A stretch of DNA of 42,640 nucleotides from Verrucomicrobiota bacterium (lineage in GTDB: Bacteria; Verrucomicrobiota; Verrucomicrobiia; Opitutales; Opitutaceae): NCBI GenBank assembly GCA_023386835.1, contig JAEWIY010000167.1:1-42640 (forward strand), read 5' to 3'. The translations under genes and the position numbers were made by a program. Positions 1-6,082 of this stretch are shown piece by piece (within the stretch, counting starts at the first letter, position 1; every line of letters begins with the position of its first letter). The notes under the pieces are model-generated. The model saw only the letters and a list, made by a program, of their open reading frames with translations, had not been told where the DNA came from and made no database searches.

Positions 1-127
1 TCACCACAAAGGCACGAAGGACACGAAGGGCGGCGGGGGGATTTTGGACTCGGGTCGCGGGCCGTTGGAATCCTGAAAACCCAACTATCGAAAGAGAGAC
101 TTTGTGTGCTTTGTGCCTTTGTGGTGA
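1..127. repeat. Inverted pair of the dispersed CACCACAAAGGCACGAAGG repeat
   Basis: Bases 1-30 carry one copy of the repeat that recurs through the left part of the window. Bases 100-127 carry a copy in the opposite orientation (TTTGTGCCTTTGTGGTGA), so the two could pair around a roughly 70-base spacer. No gene is seen in this stretch. The right copy ends one base before the stop codon of the minus-strand GxxExxY gene, so it lies directly downstream of that gene. The layout resembles REP/BIME elements, but the sequence is different and its function is unknown. Confidence 0.75.
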
Positions 128-128
128 G

Positions 129-587
129 CTACTGTCCGAGGAACAGCGTTCCGTTGGCGATCCGGTGGATACCGTCACGTAACCGAGGAACGTTGAAGTT
201 GATCAAGAGCCCCAGCGGCCGCCGGCCGAGACGCAGATACGTGAGCAGCTGCGCGTGATGAATCGGCAGCAGCCCATCGACAGCCTTCAGTTCGATCACC
301 AGTTCGTTTTCCACCAAGAAGTCCAGCCGATAGCCACAGCTCATCCGATGCCCCCTGTAAATTATCGGAACCTCACGTTGCCGCTCGAACGTTAACGCAG
401 CTCGGTTGAGCTCAAACGCCAATGCTTCTTCATAGGCCGACTCCAGCAATCCAGGCCCCAAGTTCGCGTGCACCTCGAGGCATAGCCCCAGCACGGTATG
501 GCTAAGTTGGTTCACCCGCTGACGCCGCCTAGATTCGAGCTGCTGTGTCACACCATTGGAACGGCCCTCTCCTCCACTTCCTTGCAT
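129..587 (-). CDS. GxxExxY family protein (PD-(D/E)XK nuclease-like fold)
   Basis: This 152-residue protein has the family signature GPGLLESAYEEAL (about residues 44-56; G, E and Y spaced as the family name says). It also has a nuclease-like core, YRLDFLVENELVIELKA, in which D and ExK resemble a PD-(D/E)XK active site. A conserved C-terminal LLINFNVPRLRDGI motif follows. The family is known as short proteins often present in many paralogues in one genome; their biochemical role is not established. Repeats lie directly against both ends: one ends one base before the stop, another begins four bases upstream of the start. The first residues are low in conservation, and a GTG at residue 13 (base 551), preceded by GGAGGAGAG, is an alternative start. 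A second paralogue lies at 17085-17465. Confidence 0.85.
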   Translation of the reverse strand: MQGSGGEGRSNGVTQQLESRRRQRVNQLSHTVLGLCLEVHANLGPGLLESAYEEALAFELNRAALTFERQREVPIIYRGHRMSCGYRLDFLVENELVIELKAVDGLLPIHHAQLLTYLRLGRRPLGLLINFNVPRLRDGIHRIANGTLFLGQ

Positions 588-590
588 CGT

Positions 591-645
591 CTTTTGTGCA
601 CTTCGTGCCTTGGCCGACTGTCGCTGTCGCTCGAGAGTGGTGAAC
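591..645. repeat. Dispersed repeat copy with internal CTCGAG module
   Basis: The stretch reads CTTTTGTGCACTTCGTGCC, then a GACTGTCGCTGTCGCTCGAG module, then TGGTGAAC. The same composite recurs at 2168-2221. It sits between the start of the GxxExxY gene and the start of the sugar transferase, so it occupies most of what would be the intergenic promoter region. Confidence 0.75.
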
Positions 646-691
646 CCAACCCTCCTAAATCCGACGCATGTTGAGCCGTAAGAAATAGCGC

Positions 692-2113
692 ATGACGGGG
701 TTGAAGAACGTCACTCCGAGTCGCCTGCGGAAGGTCGTCCTTCCGGGGCTGCTGGTGCTGGGCGATACCGTCGTGGCGTTTGGCAGCCTGGCCCTCGGTT
801 ACGTTCTCCGTTACAAGACTCCCCTCGGAGGGCTGGGTATCGACGTACCGGATGCGGCCTTTGCCGCGTACCTGCCGCTCCTGCTGGTCGGCACGGCCTT
901 CCTGGTCGGTGCGTACGCCCACCTCGGCCTGTACGAGGAACGGCTGCTCCTGCGGAAGCTGCAGGGCATCAGCCTCATCATCAAGGGCACCACGTTCTGG
1001 CTGGTCGCGTACCTCAGCCTGTCGCTCGTGCTCAAGTTCGAGCCGCCGATCTCCCGGTTGTTTGTGGTCATCGCCTACCTGGTGGTGATCGCCGCGATGT
1101 TCCTCTGGCGTTCGTGGGTCTACCACCTGCTCACGCGGCCGTCCTGGCGCGAGCGGGTGCGCCAGCGCGTGGCCATCCTCGGCTGGAACGACGAGGCGCG
1201 CGCCCTCGCGGCCGAACTGAAGCAGAACCCGGCCCACCCGTATCGGTTTTGTGGAGCGATTCCGTTGCCGGGAGATGAACCGCCAGACGAGAGGCTGGGC
1301 GATCCCGCCGAGCTCACCGACCTGCTCCGCGAAAATGAGATCGACGTGCTGATCGCCGCGCGCACTGACCTCAACCGCGAGCAGCTGCTCGAAGCCGTGC
1401 AGGCCTGCGAGCGCACATACACCGAGTGGAAGATCGTGCCGTCGTCCTTTCAGATCATGCTCAGCGGCCTACGGCTGCAGACGATCGGCAAGCTGCCGAT
1501 CCTCGGGGTCGAGGATATCCGGCTCGAACAGCTCTTTCATCGCGGCACGAAACGCATCCTCGATCTCATCGGCGGTTTGATCGGCCTGGTGCTGTCGGCA
1601 CCGATCATTCTTGCGCTCGCGTGGCGGATACGCGCGGAGGGCCCGGGACCGATCTTCTTCCGGCAAACGCGGGTCGGCGCGAACCACCGCCCGTTCACCC
1701 TCTACAAGCTCCGCAGCATGCGCCACGGCGCGGAAGCGCAGGATCACCAACGCCAGAGCACGGCTCGGGATGACCCGCGGCTGCTGCGCATCGGGGCGTT
1801 CATGCGCCGCTGGAACCTGGATGAGCTGCCGCAGTTTTGGAACGTGTTGCGCGGCGACATGAGCCTCGTTGGGCCGCGGCCAGAGCGCCCGTACCACGTT
1901 GACAAGTTGTCGACCGAGATCCCGCACTACCTGCCGCGGCATCTGGTGAAACCCGGCATGACCGGCTGGGCGCAGGTCAACCGCCTCCGCGGCGAGAGCG
2001 ATCTCGTGGCGCGGGTGCAGCACGACATTTACTACATCGAGAACTGGTCCATCTGGCTCGACCTGCAGATCCTCGCCCTGACCCTCGTCCGCTGGAAAAA
2101 CCCCGCGGAGTGA
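692..2113 (+). CDS. Polyprenyl-phosphate hexose-1-phosphate transferase (WcaJ/EpsB-type sugar transferase)
   Basis: This enzyme would attach the first sugar phosphate to undecaprenyl phosphate at the inner membrane, starting synthesis of an exopolysaccharide or O-antigen repeat unit. The 473-residue protein has four likely membrane segments in residues 15-145. A nucleotide-binding-like middle domain (RVAILGWNDEARALAAEL) comes next, then a fifth hydrophobic segment (about 288-312) leading into the bacterial sugar transferase domain. Visible family motifs are FFRQTRVG, FTLYKLRSM, RRWNLDELPQ (D377, E378), SLVGPRPERP (394-400) and VKPGMTGWAQVN. Length is normal for the family. No strong ribosome-binding site precedes the ATG. 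Repeats lie on both sides. Which sugar is transferred cannot be told from sequence alone. Confidence 0.93.
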   Translation: MTGLKNVTPSRLRKVVLPGLLVLGDTVVAFGSLALGYVLRYKTPLGGLGIDVPDAAFAAYLPLLLVGTAFLVGAYAHLGLYEERLLLRKLQGISLIIKGTTFWLVAYLSLSLVLKFEPPISRLFVVIAYLVVIAAMFLWRSWVYHLLTRPSWRERVRQRVAILGWNDEARALAAELKQNPAHPYRFCGAIPLPGDEPPDERLGDPAELTDLLRENEIDVLIAARTDLNREQLLEAVQACERTYTEWKIVPSSFQIMLSGLRLQTIGKLPILGVEDIRLEQLFHRGTKRILDLIGGLIGLVLSAPIILALAWRIRAEGPGPIFFRQTRVGANHRPFTLYKLRSMRHGAEAQDHQRQSTARDDPRLLRIGAFMRRWNLDELPQFWNVLRGDMSLVGPRPERPYHVDKLSTEIPHYLPRHLVKPGMTGWAQVNRLRGESDLVARVQHDIYYIENWSIWLDLQILALTLVRWKNPAE

Positions 2114-2114
2114 G

Positions 2115-2309
2115 GTTCACCACAATGGCACGGAGGACACAAAGATCCGCAAAATGAAGTGGATCCAACTTCGTGTCCTTTGTGCCTTGGCGGACTGTCG
2201 CTTCGCTCGAGAGTGGTGAACTGGTTCCGACTAACACAAAGGCCTCCGCGTCTTTGTAGTGAATACAACTCCTGAAAACTTTGTGTCCTTTGTGCCTTGG
2301 TGGTGAACT
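2115..2309. repeat. Cluster of four dispersed repeat copies
   Basis: The whole 204-base gap between the sugar transferase stop and the next minus-strand gene is made of repeats. A forward copy lies at 2115-2144. An inverted copy at 2168-2221 contains the GACTGTCGCTTCGCTCGAG module seen at 591-645. A degenerate copy (CACAAAGGCCTCCGCGTCTTTGTAGTGAA) lies at about 2231-2263, and another inverted copy at 2279-2309 (TTTGTGTCCTTTGTGCCTTG). Forward and inverted copies could form long hairpins in the transcript, perhaps serving as a shared 3' structure for the two convergent genes. That function is inference. Confidence 0.75.
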
Positions 2310-2317
2310 GATCTGAA

Positions 2318-3577
2318 CTAGACCGGCTTAACTTGCTTGTGGCCGCGGCGGCGGGCGCGCCAGAGCGCCAGGCGCTTCCAGGCGCCGAAGAGCAGCCGCC
2401 ACTTTGCCCGGGCGAAGGACGAGCGACCGAAGTGCTTCAGGTACACGTCCCGGTTCGCATCAAAGATCGCGACCGACATGCGATCGTAGTCCTTGCCCAC
2501 GCTCTGCCCCTTCAGGTGCGTGATGCTGTACCGTCCGTCGTAAACAATCCGATATCCCGCCCTGGCCACCCGGATGCACAGGTCGAGGTCATCGCCGTAC
2601 ATGAAGAACGTGGGATCGAAGACGGGCGCTGAAGTAGCGAGTAGCGGTTCGCCTGCGGCAACGCCGCTGGCGAGTGTAAGTGGGAAGTTGAAGTTTAAGG
2701 AGTAAGCTTGTCGACCGGCCTTAGCCGGCAAAGCGGCAGTATCAGAACCCGCTCCTCCTTGTCCCCCTTTGTGCCCTTCGTGCCTTCGATCGCCTTCGGC
2801 GGGTTTAAGTTCTGAGTTAAAGTTTAAGGGGTAAGCTTTTCGACCTGCCTCAACCGGCAAGGCGGCAGTATCAGAACCCGCCCCTCCTTGCCCCCCTTTG
2901 TGCCCTTCGTGCCTTAGTGGTGAACCTATTCCGATTTCCTTCCACTTTCTCCCTTCTCCTTTCTCCAAATCCGCCGCGCAGCGGCTGGCCACGGCTTCGA
3001 AGACCTCGCGGCGGCCGAGCATGAAGGCGCCGTTGATCGCACCGACGTCATAGGTGCCGTTCTCCGGCCGGTGGGTCAGGTTGTAGCCGGCGAACCACGA
3101 CACGCGCGGGAAACGCGCGGCGAGGCCGGTGCCGCGACAGAAACCGTCCCACGCGGTCGGCAGCGAGCGCCGGCAGGCCAGGTCCATCGAGCCGTCGGCC
3201 TGGATCAGTTTGGGGGAGATCAGACCGATCGCGGGCTCCGCGCGCACGCGCCGGACGCAGTGCGCCAGCGCCTCCTCGTTGCAGACCGTGTCGGGATTGA
3301 GGAACAGCACACACTCGCCCGAGGACCGGGCGAAGCCCAGGTTGTTGGCGCGACCGAACCCCAGGTTCTCGCCCGGCTCGATCGCGCTGACGTGTGAAAA
3401 GTGTTCGCGGATGAACGCGCTCGTGCCGTCAGCCGGGAAGTTGTCGACGACGATGATCTCCACCTCCCGCCCCTCCAGCCGCCGAGGCAACGAAGCCAGA
3501 CACGCCCCGATCTCGCCGCGCGACTTGTACGCGACGACGATAACCGAAAGCAGCGGCGGTGGATTGATTGCCTCCAC
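2318..3577 (-). CDS. Glycosyltransferase family 2 (rhamnosyltransferase/WbbL-like) with an in-frame repeat insertion
   Basis: A cytoplasmic or membrane-associated GT-A enzyme that would transfer a sugar from a nucleotide donor during polysaccharide assembly. The N-terminal half is typical: SVIVVAYKSRGEIGACL (11-27), EIIVVDNFPADG (40-51), GENLGFGRANNLGF (69-82), LFLNPDT (91-97) and GAINGAFMLGRREVFEAV (179-196). The normal continuation FDPTFFMYGDDLDLCIRVARAGY starts only at residue 320. Between them, about 120 residues replace what is normally a couple of glycines. This segment has two copies of a repeat-derived peptide (RHEGHKGGQGGAGSDTAALP, starting at residues 222 and 265, 43 residues apart). 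The frame stays open throughout. Whether the enzyme is still active is unknown. The usual family length without the insert would be near 300. It is neighboured by a sugar transferase, supporting a polysaccharide role. Confidence 0.85.
   Translation of the reverse strand: MEAINPPPLLSVIVVAYKSRGEIGACLASLPRRLEGREVEIIVVDNFPADGTSAFIREHFSHVSAIEPGENLGFGRANNLGFARSSGECVLFLNPDTVCNEEALAHCVRRVRAEPAIGLISPKLIQADGSMDLACRRSLPTAWDGFCRGTGLAARFPRVSWFAGYNLTHRPENGTYDVGAINGAFMLGRREVFEAVASRCAADLEKGEGRKWKEIGIGSPLRHEGHKGGQGGAGSDTAALPVEAGRKAYPLNFNSELKPAEGDRRHEGHKGGQGGAGSDTAALPAKAGRQAYSLNFNFPLTLASGVAAGEPLLATSAPVFDPTFFMYGDDLDLCIRVARAGYRIVYDGRYSITHLKGQSVGKDYDRMSVAIFDANRDVYLKHFGRSSFARAKWRLLFGAWKRLALWRARRRGHKQVKPV
2691..2915. 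repeat. Intragenic tandem repeat (two ~96-bp units, 129 bp apart)
   Basis: Two closely similar units, 2691-2786 and 2820-2915, begin with AAGTTTAAGG and end with TTTGTGCCCTTCGTGCCTT. The second runs on into AGTGGTGAAC, matching the dispersed repeat. The period of 129 bases is a multiple of three, so the glycosyltransferase frame passes through both. A related fragment (CTTAAACTTCAACTCCCGG) lies in the opposite orientation at about 3745-3763, just left of the insertion sequence. Confidence 0.85.
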
Positions 3578-3584
3578 CAGCCGC

Positions 3585-3615
3585 TTTCACCACGAAGGCA
3601 CCAAGAACACAAAAG
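3585..3615. repeat. Dispersed repeat copy upstream of the GT2 gene
   Basis: TTTCACCACGAAGGCACCA followed by AGAACACAAAAG lies eight bases upstream of the minus-strand glycosyltransferase start. The remaining bases to the insertion sequence (3616-3782) contain a CTCGAGTGAGCGCGACAG stretch, a relative of the CTCGAG module of other copies, and an inverted fragment of the intragenic unit. I see no gene in 3578-3782. Confidence 0.7.
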
Positions 3616-3830
3616 CTTTGTGCTCGAGCCGGCCGCCTTGCGTCCCCACCACCCTCGAGTGAGCGCGACAGCGCTTGAGCAGATGCAGATGTAGGGGCAG
3701 GTAGCAAGGAGCAGGAACCGACGGGACGCGCGTAGGGCTAACACCTTAAACTTCAACTCCCGGCTAAACTCACGGCTGAGACTGCCTCGTTTTCGTGGAC
3801 ACTGGGTTAAGGGTTTGGAGAAAGAACCCG

Positions 3831-4181
3831 ATGCCTGAGATGAGACGTGAGAACGGCGGGGCGAAGACCCGCCGGCGTTACGATGAAGCGTTCAAGCGCC
3901 ATGCGGTTGAACTGACGATGCAGGAAGGCCGTTCGGTTGGGACCGTAGCGGCGGAGTTGGGATTGTCGCGCAGCATGCTGGATCGTTGGAGGCGACAGTT
4001 TGCGCCGGGGTTGGTCGGAGGAGGTGGGAGTGGCCCACGTTCGGTCGAGCAACTCGAGGAGGAGAACCGACGGCTGCGCGAGGAGCTGATGCGGATGCGG
4101 CAGCGGGAGGATGTCCTAAAAAAATCGCTGGGCATCCTCTCCGAGCCGCCCGCGAGAGGTATGCCCGGGTCGAACAGATGA
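3831..4181 (+). CDS. IS3-family transposase OrfA (helix-turn-helix subunit)
   Basis: This 116-residue DNA-binding part of the transposase has the HTH_Tnp_1-type motif RRYDEAFKRHAVELTMQEG, then VGTVAAELGLSRSMLDRWRR. A leucine-zipper-like coiled coil follows (VEQLEEENRRLREELMRMRQ). The ATG at 3831 is chosen because GGAG at 3817-3820 precedes it and because the upstream in-frame GTG at 3795 lies inside the terminal inverted repeat. The A7 run near its end (4118-4124) should let some ribosomes slip to the orfB frame. Confidence 0.9.
   Translation: MPEMRRENGGAKTRRRYDEAFKRHAVELTMQEGRSVGTVAAELGLSRSMLDRWRRQFAPGLVGGGGSGPRSVEQLEEENRRLREELMRMRQREDVLKKSLGILSEPPARGMPGSNR
4118..4124 (+). other. Programmed -1 frameshift site of the IS (A7 run)
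   Basis: Seven adenines, read in the OrfA frame as cta-aaa-aaa, form an A_AAA_AAA slippery heptamer. Slipping back one base joins the OrfA coiled coil to the orfB frame, giving the usual IS3 OrfAB product of about 394 residues (3831-5014). This is the standard arrangement for the family; the slippage itself is inferred. Confidence 0.8.
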
Positions 4182-5014
4182 GGGGCGAGTATCCCGTGCG
4201 CATGTTGTGCGAACTGCTGCAGGTCGCTCCCAGCGGCTACTACCGCTGGCGGGAGCGCCGACCGACCGGCCGAGCGTCCGAGGACGTCGGACTAGCGATC
4301 CAGATCGCGCAGGTCCATCGAGCCAGTCGGGGCAACTATGGGGCGCCGCGAGTGGTGGCGGAACTGCGCGCTCAGGGCATTCGGATCAGTCGCCGACGGT
4401 GTGCGCGCCTGCTCAAGGCGCAGCGCCTATGTGGCCGCAAGCGGGTGCGCCGGCGTCCGCGGACCACCGATAGCCGGCATGCCCATCCGGTGGCTCCCAA
4501 CTTGTTGCCGCAGGCCGCGCTCCAGGCGCCCAACCAAGCGTGGGTGACCGACATCACGTACCTGCGCACCCGTGAAGGCTGGCTCTACTTGGCAGCGGTC
4601 CTCGATCTTTGGAGCCGACGTGTGGTCGGCTGGGCCACCGCTCCGACGTTGCACGCGAGTCTTGTGCTGGCGGCCCTGCAACAGGCCGTTCGACAACGCC
4701 AACCCAAGGGCCGGCTCATCCACCACTCCGACCGCGGCTCGCAATACGCTTGCCTCGAATATCGCCGAACCCTGCAGCGCTTCGGCTTGATCGCGAGCAT
4801 GAGCCGAGCGGGCAATTGCTACGACAACGCAGCAATGGAGTCGTTCTGGAGTACCCTCAAAACCGAGTCCGGTCTGCACCACTACATTCCTGCCACCCGC
4901 CGTGAGGCGGAGCTTGTCGTCTTCGATTACATCGAATCCTTCTACAACCGAACGAGGCGCCACAGCTCGCTCGGCTACCGCTCGCCTGTGGCCTTTGAAA
5001 ACCAACAAAACTAA
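4178..5014 (+). CDS. IS3-family transposase OrfB (DDE integrase catalytic domain)
   Basis: This 278-residue product starts at an ATG that overlaps the orfA stop (ATGA, 4178-4181); the same frame is also reached by frameshifting. An HTH_21-like region (VRMLCELLQVAPSGYYRWRE) precedes the rve/DDE domain. The catalytic residues are visible as D in WVTDITYLRT, D in IHHSDRGSQYA and E in AAMESFWSTLKTE, followed by the family ending YNRTRRHSSLGYRSPVAFE. All three acidic residues are present, so catalysis should be intact. Confidence 0.93.
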   Translation: MRGEYPVRMLCELLQVAPSGYYRWRERRPTGRASEDVGLAIQIAQVHRASRGNYGAPRVVAELRAQGIRISRRRCARLLKAQRLCGRKRVRRRPRTTDSRHAHPVAPNLLPQAALQAPNQAWVTDITYLRTREGWLYLAAVLDLWSRRVVGWATAPTLHASLVLAALQQAVRQRQPKGRLIHHSDRGSQYACLEYRRTLQRFGLIASMSRAGNCYDNAAMESFWSTLKTESGLHHYIPATRREAELVVFDYIESFYNRTRRHSSLGYRSPVAFENQQN

Positions 5015-5072
5015 TCGATACCGATCACCCTTCGCTCGGTGTCCACTTTATCGAGGCAAGCCCAAACACCCC

Positions 5073-5092
5073 CTTCAGCTCTTCGGCTGAAG
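5073..5092. terminator. Hairpin across the TPR gene stop codon
   Basis: CTTCAGC TCTTCG GCTGAAG is a perfect 7-base-pair stem that includes the stop codon of the minus-strand TPR gene. There is no clear T tract on either strand, so it is only a possible terminator or RNA-stabilising hairpin. The insertion sequence ends 14 bases away. Confidence 0.35.
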
Positions 5093-5449
5093 TTTACGCA
5101 GCAGCGCTTCGAACTCTGGTCCGCCTTTCAGCACCTCGAGGTCGGGGTCCTGGGACATCCAGTCGTAATCATTGTACCCCAAAGCGATCGCGTCGCGCAG
5201 GGCGCGAATGGCGTCGGCCTTGCGGGAGGAAAGGGCGAGGCTGCACGCCAGGTTGTAGTGGGCCGTGGCGTTCTTCGGCTGCAGTCGGACGAGTTTCCGA
5301 TCCATGCGCAGACCGTCGGCGATGCGGCCGGTCTTGGTGTAGAGGCCACCGAGGATCTCGATCACGTCGACGTAACTCGGGTCACGACGCAGAACGTTCT
5401 CGAAAAACTGGATATCCCACGTGGGATCTTCTTTGCGCACGGCGGCCAT
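5075..5449 (-). CDS. Small TPR-repeat protein
   Basis: This 124-residue protein has tetratricopeptide-like helices. The segment ENVLRRDPSYVDVIEILGGLY, then KTGRIADGLRMDRKLVRLQPKNATAHYNLACSLALSSRKADAIRALRDAIALG, fits two to three TPR units with the usual A/Y/L/P positions. It ends in a short tail (DPDLEVLKGGPEFEALLRKL) that is common at the end of such proteins. It has no signal peptide, so a cytoplasmic protein-protein interaction role is likely; the partner is unknown. It starts 12 bases after the Fur-family gene stop and is probably co-transcribed with it. Confidence 0.8.
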   Translation of the reverse strand: MAAVRKEDPTWDIQFFENVLRRDPSYVDVIEILGGLYTKTGRIADGLRMDRKLVRLQPKNATAHYNLACSLALSSRKADAIRALRDAIALGYNDYDWMSQDPDLEVLKGGPEFEALLRKLQPKS

Positions 5450-5461
5450 GAGATAATTTAC

Positions 5462-5926
5462 TCAGCCCGCGCGATTCTTGCACGTGCCGGTCTCACGAAA
5501 GGCGATGCAGTGCGCGCTGACTTGAAGCCGTTGCGACACGGGTTTGAGGCCGAGCTTGGACGAAACCGAGTTGCCGTACCATTCCATGAATGGCGCTGCG
5601 ATTTCGAAGATTCGGTCGCAGTCAACGCAGATGACCTGGGCCACCTGCGTGCCCTCCGCGGTGTTGGGCAGGTAGTACTTCAGGTTCTTGCCAATATCCA
5701 CTTCGCGGAGCAGGGCGCTCTCGGTCATGATCGGCAGCGTGCGGTAAACCGTGGCACGCGATACCGAGTCATCGATTGCTCGCGCATGAGCCAGCAACTC
5801 CTCGGCGGTAAAATGCTCCTTCTGCGCAAACGCGGCGTCGAAGATCGCCAGACGCTGATTGGTGACGCGGAGCCCCTTGGTACCGAGGTAGGACTTAAAT
5901 TTTTCGAGGGCCGCAGCGTTGCTCAC
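5462..5926 (-). CDS. Fur-family transcriptional regulator lacking the usual histidine cluster
   Basis: A 154-residue Fur-like protein that would bind DNA as a dimer. The winged helix is clear: LGTKGLRVTNQRLAIFDAAF (14-33), EHFTAEELLAHARA (37-50) and SVSRATVYRTLPIMTESALL (54-73). The dimerisation domain is recognisable (QVICVDCDRIFEI, C100 and C103). However, the histidine-rich stretch that precedes this CxxC in Fur, Zur and PerR (HHHDHLIC type) reads NTAEGTQVAQVIC, with no histidine. The second structural pair is C140 and C149, spaced by eight rather than two residues. Metal or redox sensing must therefore differ from the textbook family. Divergent from priA, with a short shared upstream region. 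Naming it Fur, Zur or PerR is not justified. Confidence 0.88.
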   Translation of the reverse strand: MSNAAALEKFKSYLGTKGLRVTNQRLAIFDAAFAQKEHFTAEELLAHARAIDDSVSRATVYRTLPIMTESALLREVDIGKNLKYYLPNTAEGTQVAQVICVDCDRIFEIAAPFMEWYGNSVSSKLGLKPVSQRLQVSAHCIAFRETGTCKNRAG

Positions 5927-5969
5927 GCAGTTGAATGTCGTTCCTGGGCCACCGGGCTGTCAACCCGAT

Positions 5970-6002
5970 CGTCCCTCCCCACCGGAACCTCCGGAGGGGA
6001 CG
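5970..6002. promoter_or_regulatory. Inverted repeat in the fur-like/priA intergenic region
   Basis: CGTCCCTCCCC at 5970-5980 pairs, with one bulged base, with GGAGGGGACG at 5993-6002. It lies midway between the divergent Fur-like and priA starts, so it could be an operator, for example for autoregulation, or a leader hairpin of priA. It does not look like an AT-rich Fur box. Only the symmetry is seen; the role is inference. Confidence 0.3.
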
Positions 6003-6082
6003 TTGGGCCGGCACGCTGGGACAAGAGGTTCTGCACGAGAGGACTCTTGCCCGACGGGCTCGGGTCGGCCTCATAGGCGCCG

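Larger units (their letters stand above)
3783..5058 (+). mobile_element. Complete IS3-family insertion sequence
   Basis: A 1276-base element bounded by imperfect inverted repeats. The left end is TGCCTCGTTTTCGTGGACAC; the right end, read on the other strand, is TGCCTCGATAAAGTGGACAC. About 24 of the first 32 positions match, and the element has the TG...CA termini common in the family. It carries orfA and orfB in the -1 relationship with an A7 slippery run, as expected for IS3 elements that make an OrfAB fusion transposase. Both frames are intact, so the element may be active. No matching 3- or 4-base target duplication is visible (GAC on the left, AGC on the right). It sits between the minus-strand TPR and GT2 genes without breaking either. 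Confidence 0.92.

Noticed and set aside
548..1237. A 229-codon minus-strand frame
   Set aside because: It is antisense to the sugar transferase and overlaps the GxxExxY start; its Glu/Gln/Arg-rich composition is that of a shadow.
2691..2915. CRISPR array
   Set aside because: There are only two units, they lie inside a protein-coding frame, the repeats are about 96 bases, and no cas gene is near.
3780..5061. A target-site duplication for the insertion sequence
   Set aside because: The bases just outside the inverted repeats (GAC and AGC) do not match in 3 or 4 positions, so I do not claim one.
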